Virus record (IMG/VR): IMGVR_UViG_3300028556_000039
Span: 1 to 23,413 of that record
Reading direction: 5' to 3' (one strand)
DNA: 23,413 nt
Source: a virus
Shown here piece by piece: positions 12,986 to 19,823 of the stretch; position 1 is the stretch's first letter, and every line of letters begins with the position of its first letter. The translations under genes and the position numbers were made by a program. The notes under the pieces were generated by a model, which saw only the letters and a program-made list of their open reading frames with translations, was not told the DNA's origin and ran no database searches.

Positions 12986-13175
12986 ACCTTTCAAAACCAT
13001 CATCGAATTTTGCCTCGAAAAGTCTCACGAGGTTGACATCCCTAAACGTATAAAACTGTACCGTGGACTAGCAGAATTCTGTGGGGACATGCAGCAAGGT
13101 GCGGATTTATTCCGCAGAGCCGATGAGCTTGAAACAGCGGAACGCCGCTGCCGTGAGTTCAGATTTCGCGACTAA
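12975..13175 (+). CDS. Small hypothetical early protein, 66 aa
   Basis: It starts MQSEPFKTIIEFCLEKSHEV at 12975, overlapping the end of the Ner-like gene. It is wholly helical and charged: 'RIKLYRGLAEFCGDMQQGADLFRRADELETAERRCREFRFRD', which looks like two antiparallel helices with three cysteines. There is no membrane segment and no HTH. The frame is maintained by overlap at the 5' end, supporting translation. I recognise no family. Confidence 0.55.
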   Translation: MQSEPFKTIIEFCLEKSHEVDIPKRIKLYRGLAEFCGDMQQGADLFRRADELETAERRCREFRFRD

Positions 13176-13272
13176 TTCCGTGAAATCCGCTCCCAAAATT
13201 CCCGCTGCCGCGCTGGGCACTTCCCCTGGGGGATTTCCCCAACGCACTTCACCCCATGGCAGCCAGAGGAAA

Positions 13273-13728
13273 ATGATGCTCGGTGACACGCCCCTCCTCA
13301 TCCTGGCCACCGTCGAAGACGCCCGCCGCCAACTCCCCGGCCACGACGAAGACGACATCTTAGCCCTCATCGAAGAGGGCCGCATCGACCACGCCTGGAA
13401 CATCGCCGTTCACCTCGATACCGCCCGCGAAATCCGCATCTGGCCAGACTCCATCACCCGCGCCCTGCAACCTTCAACCTGCAACCTTCAACCCGTCCGG
13501 AGCCCAGTCGAGTCCATCATGCACATCGCCACCGGCGACAAACCATTCGCGCGCGGCAAAATCCTCGCCCTCGTTTTCAATTGTTCCCGCAGCCACATCA
13601 TCAACCTGGTCGAGGCCAGGCAGCTCGCGATGCAACCCGGCACCAGCTACGAGCGCGGCCCAAACGGCACCCCTTTGATCACCCTCAGTTCCCTCAAACA
13701 TTTCCTCACCAGCCGCCGAATCATATGA
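13273..13728 (+). CDS. Putative early DNA-binding/regulatory protein, about 151 aa
   Basis: I place the start at ATG 13273/13276 (MMLGDTPLLILATVEDA), which has AGAGGA just upstream; a GTG at 13180, four bases after the previous stop, is the alternative and would add 31 residues. The N-terminal half, 'VEDARRQLPGHDEDDILALIEEGRIDHAWNIAV', and C-terminal half, 'GKILALVFNCSRSHIINLVEARQLAMQPGTSYERGPNGTPLITLSSLKHFL', each read as a helix-turn-helix; the second has 'SRSHIINLVEARQL' followed by a beta hairpin, like excisionase/MerR-type winged helices. The two halves are joined by a translated CAACCTT array (RALQPSTCNLQPVRS). It is probably a regulator; the target is unknown. Confidence 0.55.
   Translation: MMLGDTPLLILATVEDARRQLPGHDEDDILALIEEGRIDHAWNIAVHLDTAREIRIWPDSITRALQPSTCNLQPVRSPVESIMHIATGDKPFARGKILALVFNCSRSHIINLVEARQLAMQPGTSYERGPNGTPLITLSSLKHFLTSRRII
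13465..13495. repeat. CAACCTK heptamer array, translated
   Basis: Four units (CAACCTT, CAACCTG, CAACCTT, CAACCCG) in frame inside the early regulator, coding a Leu-Gln-Pro/Thr-Cys-Asn linker between two predicted HTH halves. Confidence 0.8.
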
Positions 13729-13943
13729 CCCAACCCCTTAACCTCGATATCGAATCCGCCTTGCTCAAACGCATGGCCGCTGAAAATCTGACCCTCGCCG
13801 CCAGCTTCGTCGCCATCGGCAACCTGGCCTCCGCCCGCGACCACATCGCCTCAGCCCTTAGCAACCTCGATTCACTCGACTACGTCACCCCCTCCGTTCC
13901 CTCAGTTAGCTCCTGTTCAATCTCTGAAGCCATCGCCATATGA
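13725..13943 (+). CDS. Small hypothetical early protein, 72 aa
   Basis: ATG at 13725 overlaps the previous stop, and its own stop overlaps the next start (ATGA), so it is embedded in a coupled run of genes. It starts MTQPLNLDIESALLKRMAAE, with two helices (MAAENLTLAASFVAIG, ASARDHIASALSNLDSLD). The last quarter (VTPSVPSVSSCSIS) is encoded by a TCCGTTCCC nonamer array. No family recognised; it resembles small helical-hairpin proteins. Confidence 0.5.
   Translation: MTQPLNLDIESALLKRMAAENLTLAASFVAIGNLASARDHIASALSNLDSLDYVTPSVPSVSSCSISEAIAI
13892..13919. repeat. TCCGTTCCC nonamer array, translated
   Basis: Three units (TCCGTTCCC, TCAGTTAGC, TCCTGTTCA) code PSVPSVSSCS at the end of the 72-aa protein. 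An almost identical array is at 14704-14731 in the transposase N-terminus. Confidence 0.7.
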
Positions 13944-14620
13944 CCCCACTTTCAACCGTCAAGCTCGTCCTGGTCGATTCCATCCTCGACCCCGTGCAAT
14001 CCAACCTGGTCGATCAGATAAAGACATTCCACGCCGGCGTCCGCAAATCCTACGAGCATCAAATCCAGTACGCCTTCATGGCTGGACTGAAACTTCATAC
14101 CCTCAAAGCCACTTGTTCGCACGGAAATAAGAAAGACGGTGAAGGCTTCATGGTCCTCTGCCAGCAACACCTTCCTGAGATTTCCCCTGCCACCGCCCGC
14201 CGCTACAAAGAGTTCTACGGACTGGTCCAGGAGAAATTGCTCACTGTGGGCAATATTCGACCCTCTAATCTTTTGCTTGAGAACGGTGACTTGCCCTCCA
14301 AAGAAAAAGAGCAAGTCCTCAACGCCGTCCACGAAGCCGCAGACGGCAAAACCTGGACCCAGTTCTACCGCGATCTCAACTTCATTCGCCAGTCAAAAAC
14401 CAAACAATATCACGCCCCAAAACCCGCCAGCCCGGACGACGCCGAAGCCGCCGCCCGCGCCCAAGCCGATGATCTCGCCAAAAACTTCCTCGCCGACTTC
14501 GAGCTGCTCATGCAGTCCGATACCTGGTCCCTCCTCACCTCCAGCCGCCAGCAAGAAATCGAAGACGCCCGCCTAACCCTCGGGACCTTCATTAAGAAAA
14601 ACAGCCCCAAGAAAAAGTAG
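13940..14620 (+). CDS. DUF3102-like / ParB-accessory-like hypothetical protein
   Basis: 226 aa. The N-terminal half, 'IKTFHAGVRKSYEHQIQYAFMAGLKLHTLKA', then 'GEGFMVLCQQHLPEISPATARRYKEFYGLVQEKL', matches the pattern of DUF3102-type proteins of plasmids and phages ('A...G..L...K......H G.F......s..tA.rYm.fa'), which have a small HTH-like helical bundle. The C-terminal half is a charged linker with an Ala-rich helix (DDAEAAARAQADDLAKNFLADFELL) and a basic tail (KKNSPKKK). It immediately precedes the transposase gene. Role unknown; DNA-binding is likely from fold and basic tail. Confidence 0.5.
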   Translation: MTPLSTVKLVLVDSILDPVQSNLVDQIKTFHAGVRKSYEHQIQYAFMAGLKLHTLKATCSHGNKKDGEGFMVLCQQHLPEISPATARRYKEFYGLVQEKLLTVGNIRPSNLLLENGDLPSKEKEQVLNAVHEAADGKTWTQFYRDLNFIRQSKTKQYHAPKPASPDDAEAAARAQADDLAKNFLADFELLMQSDTWSLLTSSRQQEIEDARLTLGTFIKKNSPKKK

Positions 14621-14629
14621 GAGTCACTT

Positions 14630-16918
14630 ATGTCAGAATCAGAATCAGAAAACTCGCCGGTATCAGGGCAACCTGCAACCTGCAACCTTCAACCCGCAAC
14701 CGGCTCCGTTCCCTCCGTTGCCTCCTGTTCATTTTCCATCCCCGCCGCCGACACCGCCTACTTCGCCTCCCTCCCGGACCAGGTCCGGGCAGACGTCCGC
14801 CGCAAACTCACCGCCCTCAAATCCATCGCGGTGGCCCCCAAGATAATGCCCGCTTGCAAAGCCCAGGCAGCCCTCATGCATGGAGCCCGTGGCTTCTCCG
14901 CCGCCACACTCCGGTCCCAATACTACACCTACGCCAAAACCGGCGACTGGCGCCTCCTCATCGACCACGCGAGGGCCGGCAAAGATTTTATTGACCGGGG
15001 AGCTAGCCAGGACCTCCCCGGCGAATTCATCGAATACTGGCGCGGCCTGTGCGAGCGCAACCAGCGTAAATCCCGCGCCGCCCGCCGCGAACTCCTCCAC
15101 ATCTGGCGCACCCACCACGACACCGCCGGCCGCGCGGTCAAATCCATCCCCGGTTACAATCTCTCCACTCGCCCCTCGGCCCTCGCCACTTCTTCCTGGC
15201 CCGCCGCAGATCCCTCCACCGGCATCCCTGCCGGCTGGTCCGAAGCCAATCTCTATCGCTTTGCCCCCACCAAATTCGAACTCACAGCCGCCCGTATCGG
15301 CCGCGCCGCCGCCGCCGGGTTTCGCCCCCAAGTCCTCTCCACCCGCGTCGGCTTGCGCGTCGGTCAGTACCTCGTATTCGACGATCAAGAATACGATGTG
15401 AAAGTCAATTTCCCCGGCAACTCAAAAGCCATGCGCCCCCTCGGCCTCAATGCGCTTGACCTATTCTCCGCCTGCCTCTTTGCCTACTCCTTCAAACCCA
15501 CCATTTGGAACGCCGAAGCCGAAGCCAAACAAAAACTCAAAGAAGTGGACATGCTCTGGTTCGCTGTCCACGTCCTCACCAGCTTCGGCTACCGCGACGA
15601 CGACGGTGGCACTACGCTAGTAGTTGAACACGGCACCGCCGCCATCCGGGAGGATTTCGAGCAACGTATCTTCGACGCCACCCACGGCAAAGTCCGTGTT
15701 GATCGCTCCGGCATCGGTGGCGCCCCTAGCTTCGACGGTCTATTCGAAGGCGCCAGCCGTGGTAATTTCCGCTTCAAAGCCGCCCTCGAATCCATCTTCA
15801 ACCTCGTCCGAAACGAGATGGCCATGCTCCCCGGAAACGTCGGTAAAGACCGTCTCCACTCCCCCGAGGAACTCCACGGCCGCGACCGCTACAATAACTC
15901 CCTCATCCGCGCCGGCCTCGCACTCCCGCCCGAGCGCTCCAAACTTTTGCGCCTGCCCTTCCTCGATTGGCAACAATTCACCGGCCTTTGCCTCGACCTC
16001 TATTCCCGAATAAATAGCCGGGTAGATCATGACCTCGAAGGCTGGGAACGCGCTGGCCTGGTCGCCAGCGAATGGCGCCTTCCCCTTTCATCCACCTGCA
16101 ACCTTCAACCTGCAACCTGCAACCAAGACGCTTTCACCCCCTGGATGGACCAGCAAAAATTTCTCGCCCTTCCCGCGCCCGAGCAAGCCATCATGCGCCA
16201 GCTCATCGAAGCCCAGCCATCCCTCACCCGCGCCCGCAAACTCGCCCCCGTTGAAGTCTTCCAACGTGGCCAGCCCGAATTACAGCGCGTCCCTAGCTTC
16301 CTATTGCCCGTCCTCCTGGGCCCCGAGTTCGGCATCGAGCGCCGCGCAAAAAACGGCATCTTTGAATTTGAAGATCGCGCCATCAGCCCCGATCCCATTC
16401 GCTTCCTGGCGCGCCTATCCTCCGGTGAACTCGTTGCCGACGGTGAGAAATTCTTGACCTACCTCAACCCATTCAGCCCCACCGAACTCATCGTCTGCAA
16501 CACCCAAGGCGGGTACCTCGGCACCTGCCTCCCATGGGCCAGTCCCTGCCGATCCGACACGGAAGCCATCCACCGTCAAATGGGCCAGGCAAAGCACATT
16601 GAAGCCCAGCTCCTGGCTCCCGTCGCCCGCCGAGGCGCCGAGGTCGCCCGCGAGAAACTCGAAATGCACCGCCACAACGCCAGCATTTTAGCCGCCGGCA
16701 ATGATCCACGTGGAACATCCGTCAAAATCCCCGAGTCACTTCGCCAGCAAATCACCCCCGCAGACCTGGCCGCCGCCACCGAAGGGGTAGGGACGTCCCC
16801 GTCCCCGCGTCAATTCAGCCCCGAAGAAATCTCCAACCTATTCACCGACCTGGCCCCTCAAATTGCCTCTCCTTTGGGAGAGGGTCAGGGTGAGGGGGAC
16901 GGCTGTTCAGATTCTTAA
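14630..16918 (+). CDS. MuA-like DDE transposase
   Basis: 762 aa, with GGAG eight bases before ATG. After a repeat-derived N-terminus (to about residue 38) comes a Mu-type DNA-binding region (DQVRADVRRKLTALKSI, GFSAATLRSQYYTYAKTGDWRLLID). The rve/RNase H core spans about 240-400: 'QYLVFDDQEYDV' (Asp251/252, first acid), 'TTLVVEHGTAAI' (Glu333 where MuA has Asp336) and 'FKAALESIFNLVRNEM' (Glu387, third acid). Spacing of about 82 and 54 residues compares with 67 and 56 in MuA. A beta-barrel-like region (PVEVFQRGQPELQRVPSFLL, GELVADGEKFLTYLNPFSP) and a helical C-terminus, where MuA contacts MuB, follow. Three repeat arrays are translated in frame, and the last 18 residues derive from a palindromic repeat. 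It catalyses strand transfer for integration and replicative transposition. Confidence 0.9.
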   Translation: MSESESENSPVSGQPATCNLQPATGSVPSVASCSFSIPAADTAYFASLPDQVRADVRRKLTALKSIAVAPKIMPACKAQAALMHGARGFSAATLRSQYYTYAKTGDWRLLIDHARAGKDFIDRGASQDLPGEFIEYWRGLCERNQRKSRAARRELLHIWRTHHDTAGRAVKSIPGYNLSTRPSALATSSWPAADPSTGIPAGWSEANLYRFAPTKFELTAARIGRAAAAGFRPQVLSTRVGLRVGQYLVFDDQEYDVKVNFPGNSKAMRPLGLNALDLFSACLFAYSFKPTIWNAEAEAKQKLKEVDMLWFAVHVLTSFGYRDDDGGTTLVVEHGTAAIREDFEQRIFDATHGKVRVDRSGIGGAPSFDGLFEGASRGNFRFKAALESIFNLVRNEMAMLPGNVGKDRLHSPEELHGRDRYNNSLIRAGLALPPERSKLLRLPFLDWQQFTGLCLDLYSRINSRVDHDLEGWERAGLVASEWRLPLSSTCNLQPATCNQDAFTPWMDQQKFLALPAPEQAIMRQLIEAQPSLTRARKLAPVEVFQRGQPELQRVPSFLLPVLLGPEFGIERRAKNGIFEFEDRAISPDPIRFLARLSSGELVADGEKFLTYLNPFSPTELIVCNTQGGYLGTCLPWASPCRSDTEAIHRQMGQAKHIEAQLLAPVARRGAEVAREKLEMHRHNASILAAGNDPRGTSVKIPESLRQQITPADLAAATEGVGTSPSPRQFSPEEISNLFTDLAPQIASPLGEGQGEGDGCSDS
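14668..14702. repeat. CAACCTG heptamer array in the transposase N-terminus
   Basis: Five units (CAACCTG, CAACCTG, CAACCTT, CAACCCG, CAACCGG) code QPATCNLQPATG near residue 14. They are directly followed by the nonamer array at 14704-14731, and both lie before the first recognisable domain. Confidence 0.8.
14704..14731. repeat. TCCGTTCCC nonamer array in the transposase N-terminus
   Basis: Units TCCGTTCCC, TCCGTTGCC and TCCTGTTCA are translated as SVPSVASCS. It is nearly identical to 13892-13919. Confidence 0.7.
15162..15193. repeat. CTCGCCCCT-type array inside the transposase
   Basis: Degenerate units (CTCCACTCG, CCCCTCGG, CCCTCGCCACTT) code 'STRPSALATSS', a linker between the DNA-binding and catalytic regions. 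The same repeat family is in the terminase gene at 7569-7602. Confidence 0.6.
16093..16124. repeat. CAACCTK heptamer array inside the transposase
   Basis: Four and a half units (ACCTGCAACCTTCAACC, then TGCAACC twice) are translated as TCNLQPATCN near residue 490, between the catalytic core and the barrel-like region. Confidence 0.8.
16866..16898. repeat. Palindromic REP-like repeat forming the transposase C-terminus
   Basis: CCTCTCC-TTTG-GGAGAGG (16866-16883, perfect 7-bp stem) is followed by GTCAGGGTGAGGGG. I recall this sequence (CTCTCC..GGAGAGGG.CAGGGTGAGGG) as a dispersed palindromic repeat in many bacterial genomes. Here it is read in frame as SPLGEGQGEGDG, followed by the stop. Confidence 0.7.
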
Positions 16919-16943
16919 TCTCAAATCCTAAATCCTAAATTCT
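16911..16943. repeat. AAATCCT heptamer array between transposase and ATPase genes
   Basis: Units TAATCTC, AAATCCT, AAATCCT and AAATTCT end exactly at the ATG of the MuB-like gene (16944). It overlaps the transposase stop. No Shine-Dalgarno sequence. Confidence 0.8.
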
Positions 16944-18017
16944 ATGGAAACCCCTCAATCACTCGTTCCCTCCCCGATCACCCGCTCCGAAATCGCCGAA
17001 GCCGCCAGCGCCCATTCACGCCTCAACATCCCCCTCAACCTCGACAACTGGAAAACCCTCCCCGAAGACGTCAGCCGCGAACTCCTCTGGTTTCACCAGT
17101 ACGCCCTCGACAACAAAATCAGCCTGCGCGACTGCGCCGAAGCCCTCGACTACGATCAATCCACCATCTTCCGCATCCTCAAAGGTACGTACGAAGGCTC
17201 CTGGGGAAACATTGCAAAGGCTATTCAAAGCTACCGCAACCTCGCTGAAAATCGTGGTACCATTCAGCAAAATGAGTTCGCTGAAAACTCCATCAGCACC
17301 CTCATCTTCAACGCCCTCGACTATGCGATGGCCAACAACTCCATCACCATCGTCATCGGCGAATCGCGCCAGGGCAAAACCGTAGCCGCCAAAGCCTGGC
17401 GAGACCAAAACAATCACGGCCGCTCCGTCTACGTCATTGCACCCGCCTACGGTGGCACCAAAGCACTCCTCCGCGACATTGCCAGCGCCGTGGGCGTCAA
17501 CCGCAACCTCAACGCCATGCAGATGCACGAAGCCATCCTGCGCGCCTTCAACAAAAACCGAATCCTCATCGTCGACGAAGCCCACCGCCTCCTCCCCTCC
17601 GACCGCCGCACAAACCCAGTCAACCTTGAAATCCTGCGCGACATCCATGACCGCACCCACTGCGCCCTGGCCCTGCTCGCCACCCAGCGCTTCGATTCCG
17701 AACTCAAAAAGTCCGAATACATGTTTGAGCAGCTCCTCGGCCGCGTCGGCCTCCCTGTGCGCATCCCGCGCACCATCAAAGAATCCGACCTCCGCCCCAT
17801 CATCCGCCAATATATATCCGCTCCCTCACGCGACCTAATCACCCTCGCCGTCAAAATCAGCAACCTCCCCGGCCGCCTGGGCATCCTCGTTGAGACCTTG
17901 AAAGTCGCCAGCCGCCTGGCCGCCAAGAAAAAGGAAAAACTCTCCGAGCAACACTTCGTCATCGCCTACCAACTCCGCCAGCAAATGCAGGGCGAAACCA
18001 GCTATGCGGAAAAGTAA
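16944..18017 (+). CDS. MuB-like AAA+ ATPase, transposition target selector
   Basis: 357 aa. The N-terminal third contains an HTH, 'ISLRDCAEALDYDQSTIFRILKGTYEGSWGNI' (about 52-85), as in MuB. The AAA+ domain has Walker A GESRQGKT (139-146), Walker B 'ILIVDEAHRLL' (Asp211-Glu212), a sensor-1-like 'ALLATQRF' and arginine-rich 'LLGRVGLPVRIPRT'. The C-terminal 'NLPGRLGILVETLKVASRLAAKKK' matches the MuB/TniB-type lid with a basic DNA-binding end. It binds target DNA with ATP, recruits transposase and stimulates it, and gives target immunity. It lies 25 bases after the transposase with a repeat array as spacer. Its end overlaps the next gene by 14 bases. Confidence 0.92.
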   Translation: METPQSLVPSPITRSEIAEAASAHSRLNIPLNLDNWKTLPEDVSRELLWFHQYALDNKISLRDCAEALDYDQSTIFRILKGTYEGSWGNIAKAIQSYRNLAENRGTIQQNEFAENSISTLIFNALDYAMANNSITIVIGESRQGKTVAAKAWRDQNNHGRSVYVIAPAYGGTKALLRDIASAVGVNRNLNAMQMHEAILRAFNKNRILIVDEAHRLLPSDRRTNPVNLEILRDIHDRTHCALALLATQRFDSELKKSEYMFEQLLGRVGLPVRIPRTIKESDLRPIIRQYISAPSRDLITLAVKISNLPGRLGILVETLKVASRLAAKKKEKLSEQHFVIAYQLRQQMQGETSYAEK

Positions 18018-18228
18018 CAATCCAGCACCCGCCGCCGCCTGGCTCGGCCACACCTGTGGTTTCTGTGGCGCCAAAGGCGGCGCCTATCTAACTCACTATG
18101 AAATCTTGCGCTGCACCTGCGGGCACTTCTTTTGGGCGCTGCAACCAAACGCCGGCGGTCCCTTGAAACTATTTCAGCATCCCGGCTTTTACCCAATTAC
18201 CGTTCCAAATCTCGTCCCTCGCCACTAA
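18004..18228 (+). CDS. Small zinc-ribbon-like protein, 74 aa
   Basis: The start overlaps the ATPase end, so it is probably coupled to it. 'HTCGFCGAKGG' (Cys18, Cys21) and 'LRCTCGHFFWAL' (Cys37, Cys39) make a CxxC-x15-CxC set, consistent with a zinc ribbon in which the second knuckle has one residue fewer than usual. The remainder (FQHPGFYPITVP) is aromatic-rich. It may be a DNA- or RNA-binding accessory. I recognise no named family. Confidence 0.5.
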   Translation: MRKSNNPAPAAAWLGHTCGFCGAKGGAYLTHYEILRCTCGHFFWALQPNAGGPLKLFQHPGFYPITVPNLVPRH

Positions 18229-18242
18229 CCCCTCAAAAAAAT

Positions 18243-18449
18243 ATGCACAAACACCATAAACACCTCTCCATGCCCGAGCCTGAAAACCTCCACTGCCACA
18301 CCCTCCCCGTCCGCTACCAATGGTCCACACCGGACGGCACCGTCCATCACGCCAGCAGCGTCGTAGTCGCCCGCACCCCCGGCGGACTCCGCGCCGCCCT
18401 CAAACGCTTCTGGATCACCAACACCCACGTCGCCCCGGAGGAAGCATGA
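18243..18449 (+). CDS. Small hypothetical protein, 68 aa
   Basis: It starts MHKHHKHLSMPEPENLHCHT; an in-frame Met10 is an alternative start. The middle, 'VRYQWSTPDGTVHHASSVVVARTPGGLRAALKRFWI', looks like a small beta-beta-alpha domain. There is no membrane segment. It ends in an ATGA overlap with the next gene. No family recognised. Confidence 0.5.
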   Translation: MHKHHKHLSMPEPENLHCHTLPVRYQWSTPDGTVHHASSVVVARTPGGLRAALKRFWITNTHVAPEEA

Positions 18450-18829
18450 CTACCCTACACGCCCTCTCCGCAATCATGCCCACCCACACCGCCATTTTCC
18501 AAGCGGCCACTAAGACCCTGCAACCTTCAACCTTAAACCTTAAACCCTCCCCGCGCCCTATTCCGGGAAGCCGCGCCAAATACATCATCATCCAATCCAT
18601 TGCAATGGAACTGGCTATTCTCTTTCACGAGTCCATTAGCCACTCCGACGCCATCAACCGCAAAGACCGCCAGCCCCTCAGCGCCGGTTATTATTGGCTA
18701 AACACAGACGGCTCCGTCACCACCGACGTCCTCGAAAGCACATCCTTGCAGCTCAAACCCCGTCCCCAAGACGCCCAGATAATCGAAAACACCCTCCACC
18801 TCCTCCGCCTAACCCCATCCGTCCCATAA
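18446..18829 (+). CDS. Hypothetical protein, 127 aa
   Basis: ATG overlaps the preceding stop (ATGA). The first 45 residues contain a translated heptamer array (TLQPSTLNLKPSPRPIPG). The body is 'KYIIIQSIAMELAILFHESISHSDAI', then 'DRQPLSAGYYWLNTDGSVTTDVLESTSLQLKPRPQDAQIIENTLHLL', a helical segment followed by a small beta region. It ends inside a nonamer array that leads to the Gam gene. No catalytic motif and no recognised family. Confidence 0.45.
   Translation: MTTLHALSAIMPTHTAIFQAATKTLQPSTLNLKPSPRPIPGSRAKYIIIQSIAMELAILFHESISHSDAINRKDRQPLSAGYYWLNTDGSVTTDVLESTSLQLKPRPQDAQIIENTLHLLRLTPSVP
18518..18548. repeat. CAACCTT/TTAAACC heptamer array, translated
   Basis: Units CAACCTT, CAACCTT, AAACCTT and AAACCCT in frame in the 127-aa protein. 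Confidence 0.75.
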
Positions 18830-18861
18830 GTCCCATAAGTCCTATCCGTCCTATTCCTCCT
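18814..18861. repeat. TCCCATAAG nonamer array before the Gam gene
   Basis: Units CCCATCCG, TCCCATAAG, TCCCATAAG, TCCTATCCG, TCCTATTCC and TCCT, then the ATG at 18862. The array covers the stop of the previous gene and the whole spacer. Confidence 0.85.
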
Positions 18862-19428
18862 ATGAAAACCACCCGTCAAAAAATCACACTCCACGAAATC
18901 ACCACCCGCGATGAAGCCGAAAGCTTTGTCGGCCAAATCGCTCTCCTCACGATCCACCAAATCCGCGACACCGCCAAAATGGACTCCGAGATCGCCGCTA
19001 TCCGCACAAAATACGAGTACTCACTCGCTGTCATCGCCGCCGAACTCAAGACCCACACCGATACCGTTCGCGCCTGGGCCGAGTCCAACCCCGGCGAATT
19101 TTCCAAAGGCCGCAAATCCATCACCTTCGTCCAAGGCACCATCGGCTTCCGCACCGGCACGCCCAAACTTGCGCTCCTCTCCCGCCTCTGGAACTGGGAT
19201 AAAGTCCACAAAGCGCTCATCAGCCTTGGCCTGGCCAAAGACTACGTCCGCACCAAAGAAGAAGTGGACAAAGAAGCCATCCTCGCCGCGGCCGCGCAGA
19301 ACCCGGACAAAGAAGGCGCCCGCATCGCCTGCGCCGCCTTCGGAACCAAAGTCATCCAGGAAGAAACATTCTTCGTCGATCCCACCCTCACCGAAGTCGA
19401 GACCCGCCAAACCGTGGAGGCCGCATGA
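18862..19428 (+). CDS. gam: Mu Gam-like host-nuclease inhibitor / DNA-end-binding protein
   Basis: 188 aa; Mu Gam is about 174. The family order is visible: 'DEAESFVGQIALLTIHQIRDTAKMDSEIAAIRTKYE' (long dimer helix with the typical 'I...I...y...l'), 'LAVIAAELKTHTDTVRAWAESNPGEFSKGRKSITFVQGTIGFRTGTPKLALL' (the 'K.i.f..G.igfR...p.l' signature), then the second helix and 'GTKVIQEETFFVDP' near the end. These are Ku-like homodimers that cap double-stranded DNA ends against host RecBCD/AddAB-type exonucleases. The start directly follows a tandem repeat array. Its stop overlaps the next gene (ATGA). Confidence 0.9.
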   Translation: MKTTRQKITLHEITTRDEAESFVGQIALLTIHQIRDTAKMDSEIAAIRTKYEYSLAVIAAELKTHTDTVRAWAESNPGEFSKGRKSITFVQGTIGFRTGTPKLALLSRLWNWDKVHKALISLGLAKDYVRTKEEVDKEAILAAAAQNPDKEGARIACAAFGTKVIQEETFFVDPTLTEVETRQTVEAA

Positions 19429-19640
19429 GCCAAAAAGTCAACGTCACCTTTCGCCACAACGGCCGCGTCGTCATCACCATGCGCCCAGACGACTTCAAGA
19501 TCCTGCACAATACCGTCCGTTCCCAACTCGGCCTGGAAAACCTTCCCTCCGATCCCATCATCGTCCGCAGCCTGGCCGACACCCAGCTCGCCATGCGCAC
19601 CTTTAAAGACCGCAACCAAGACCTCTTCCCCGAATCCTAA
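19425..19640 (+). CDS. Small hypothetical protein coupled to Gam, 71 aa
   Basis: It starts MSQKVNVTFRHNGRVVITMR at the Gam stop (ATGA overlap). A beta hairpin (VNVTFRHNGRVVITMRPDDF) is followed by a helix with 'FKILHNTVRSQLGLENLPSDPIIVRSLADTQLAMRTFKDRNQ'. No membrane segment or cysteine. Co-translation with Gam suggests a related step, but no family is recognised. Confidence 0.55.
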   Translation: MSQKVNVTFRHNGRVVITMRPDDFKILHNTVRSQLGLENLPSDPIIVRSLADTQLAMRTFKDRNQDLFPES

Positions 19641-19642
19641 TC

Positions 19643-19667
19643 AGTGAAATCCGTGTAATTCGTGTCT
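19643..19667. repeat. ATTCGTGTC decamer array
   Basis: Two units (AAATCCGTGT, AATTCGTGTC) and TAT lead straight into the ATG of the 42-aa membrane protein (19668). Confidence 0.7.
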
Positions 19668-19796
19668 ATGAAAACCTTAAACATGCTCACCACCTGGTTC
19701 CTCGTTCTCATCATCGCCACCGTCTGCCTCGCCGGCGCCGGCCTCCTCTGCCGTCTCCTGTTCATAGTGTTCCACTTCGGCTGGAGCGCCTTCTGA
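19668..19796 (+). CDS. Single-membrane-segment microprotein, 42 aa
   Basis: It starts MKTLNMLTTWFLVLIIATVC and ends LLFIVFHFGWSAF. Almost the entire chain is hydrophobic, with one Arg (residue 29) splitting it into two stretches (about 8-28 and 30-37), and two cysteines. It lies in the otherwise gene-free gap between 19640 and 19824, with a repeat array ending at its ATG. The size is typical of small phage inner-membrane proteins, such as superinfection exclusion or host-takeover factors; the role is unknown. Confidence 0.5.
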   Translation: MKTLNMLTTWFLVLIIATVCLAGAGLLCRLLFIVFHFGWSAF

Positions 19797-19823
19797 AATT
19801 TCAAATCCAAAATCTTAAATCAG
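19795..19823. repeat. AAATCTTA-type array
   Basis: Units GAAATTTC, AAATCCAA, AATCTTA and AATCAG run from the stop of the 42-aa gene to the next ATG. Confidence 0.65.

Noticed and set aside
13033-13054. TTGACA followed by TATAAA as a second early promoter
   Set aside because: The spacer is only 10 bases and both elements lie inside a coding sequence; no properly spaced -10 is visible.
14729-15388. 219-codon minus-strand frame opposite the transposase
   Set aside because: Glycine/alanine/aspartate-rich mirror of the transposase coding strand, with no recognisable motif.
17016-17810. Long open frame (264 codons) on the minus strand opposite the MuB-like ATPase
   Set aside because: It is the complement of a gene with strong third-position GC bias. 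The product is Asp/Gly/Val-rich with no domain logic, while the plus strand shows Walker A and B motifs.
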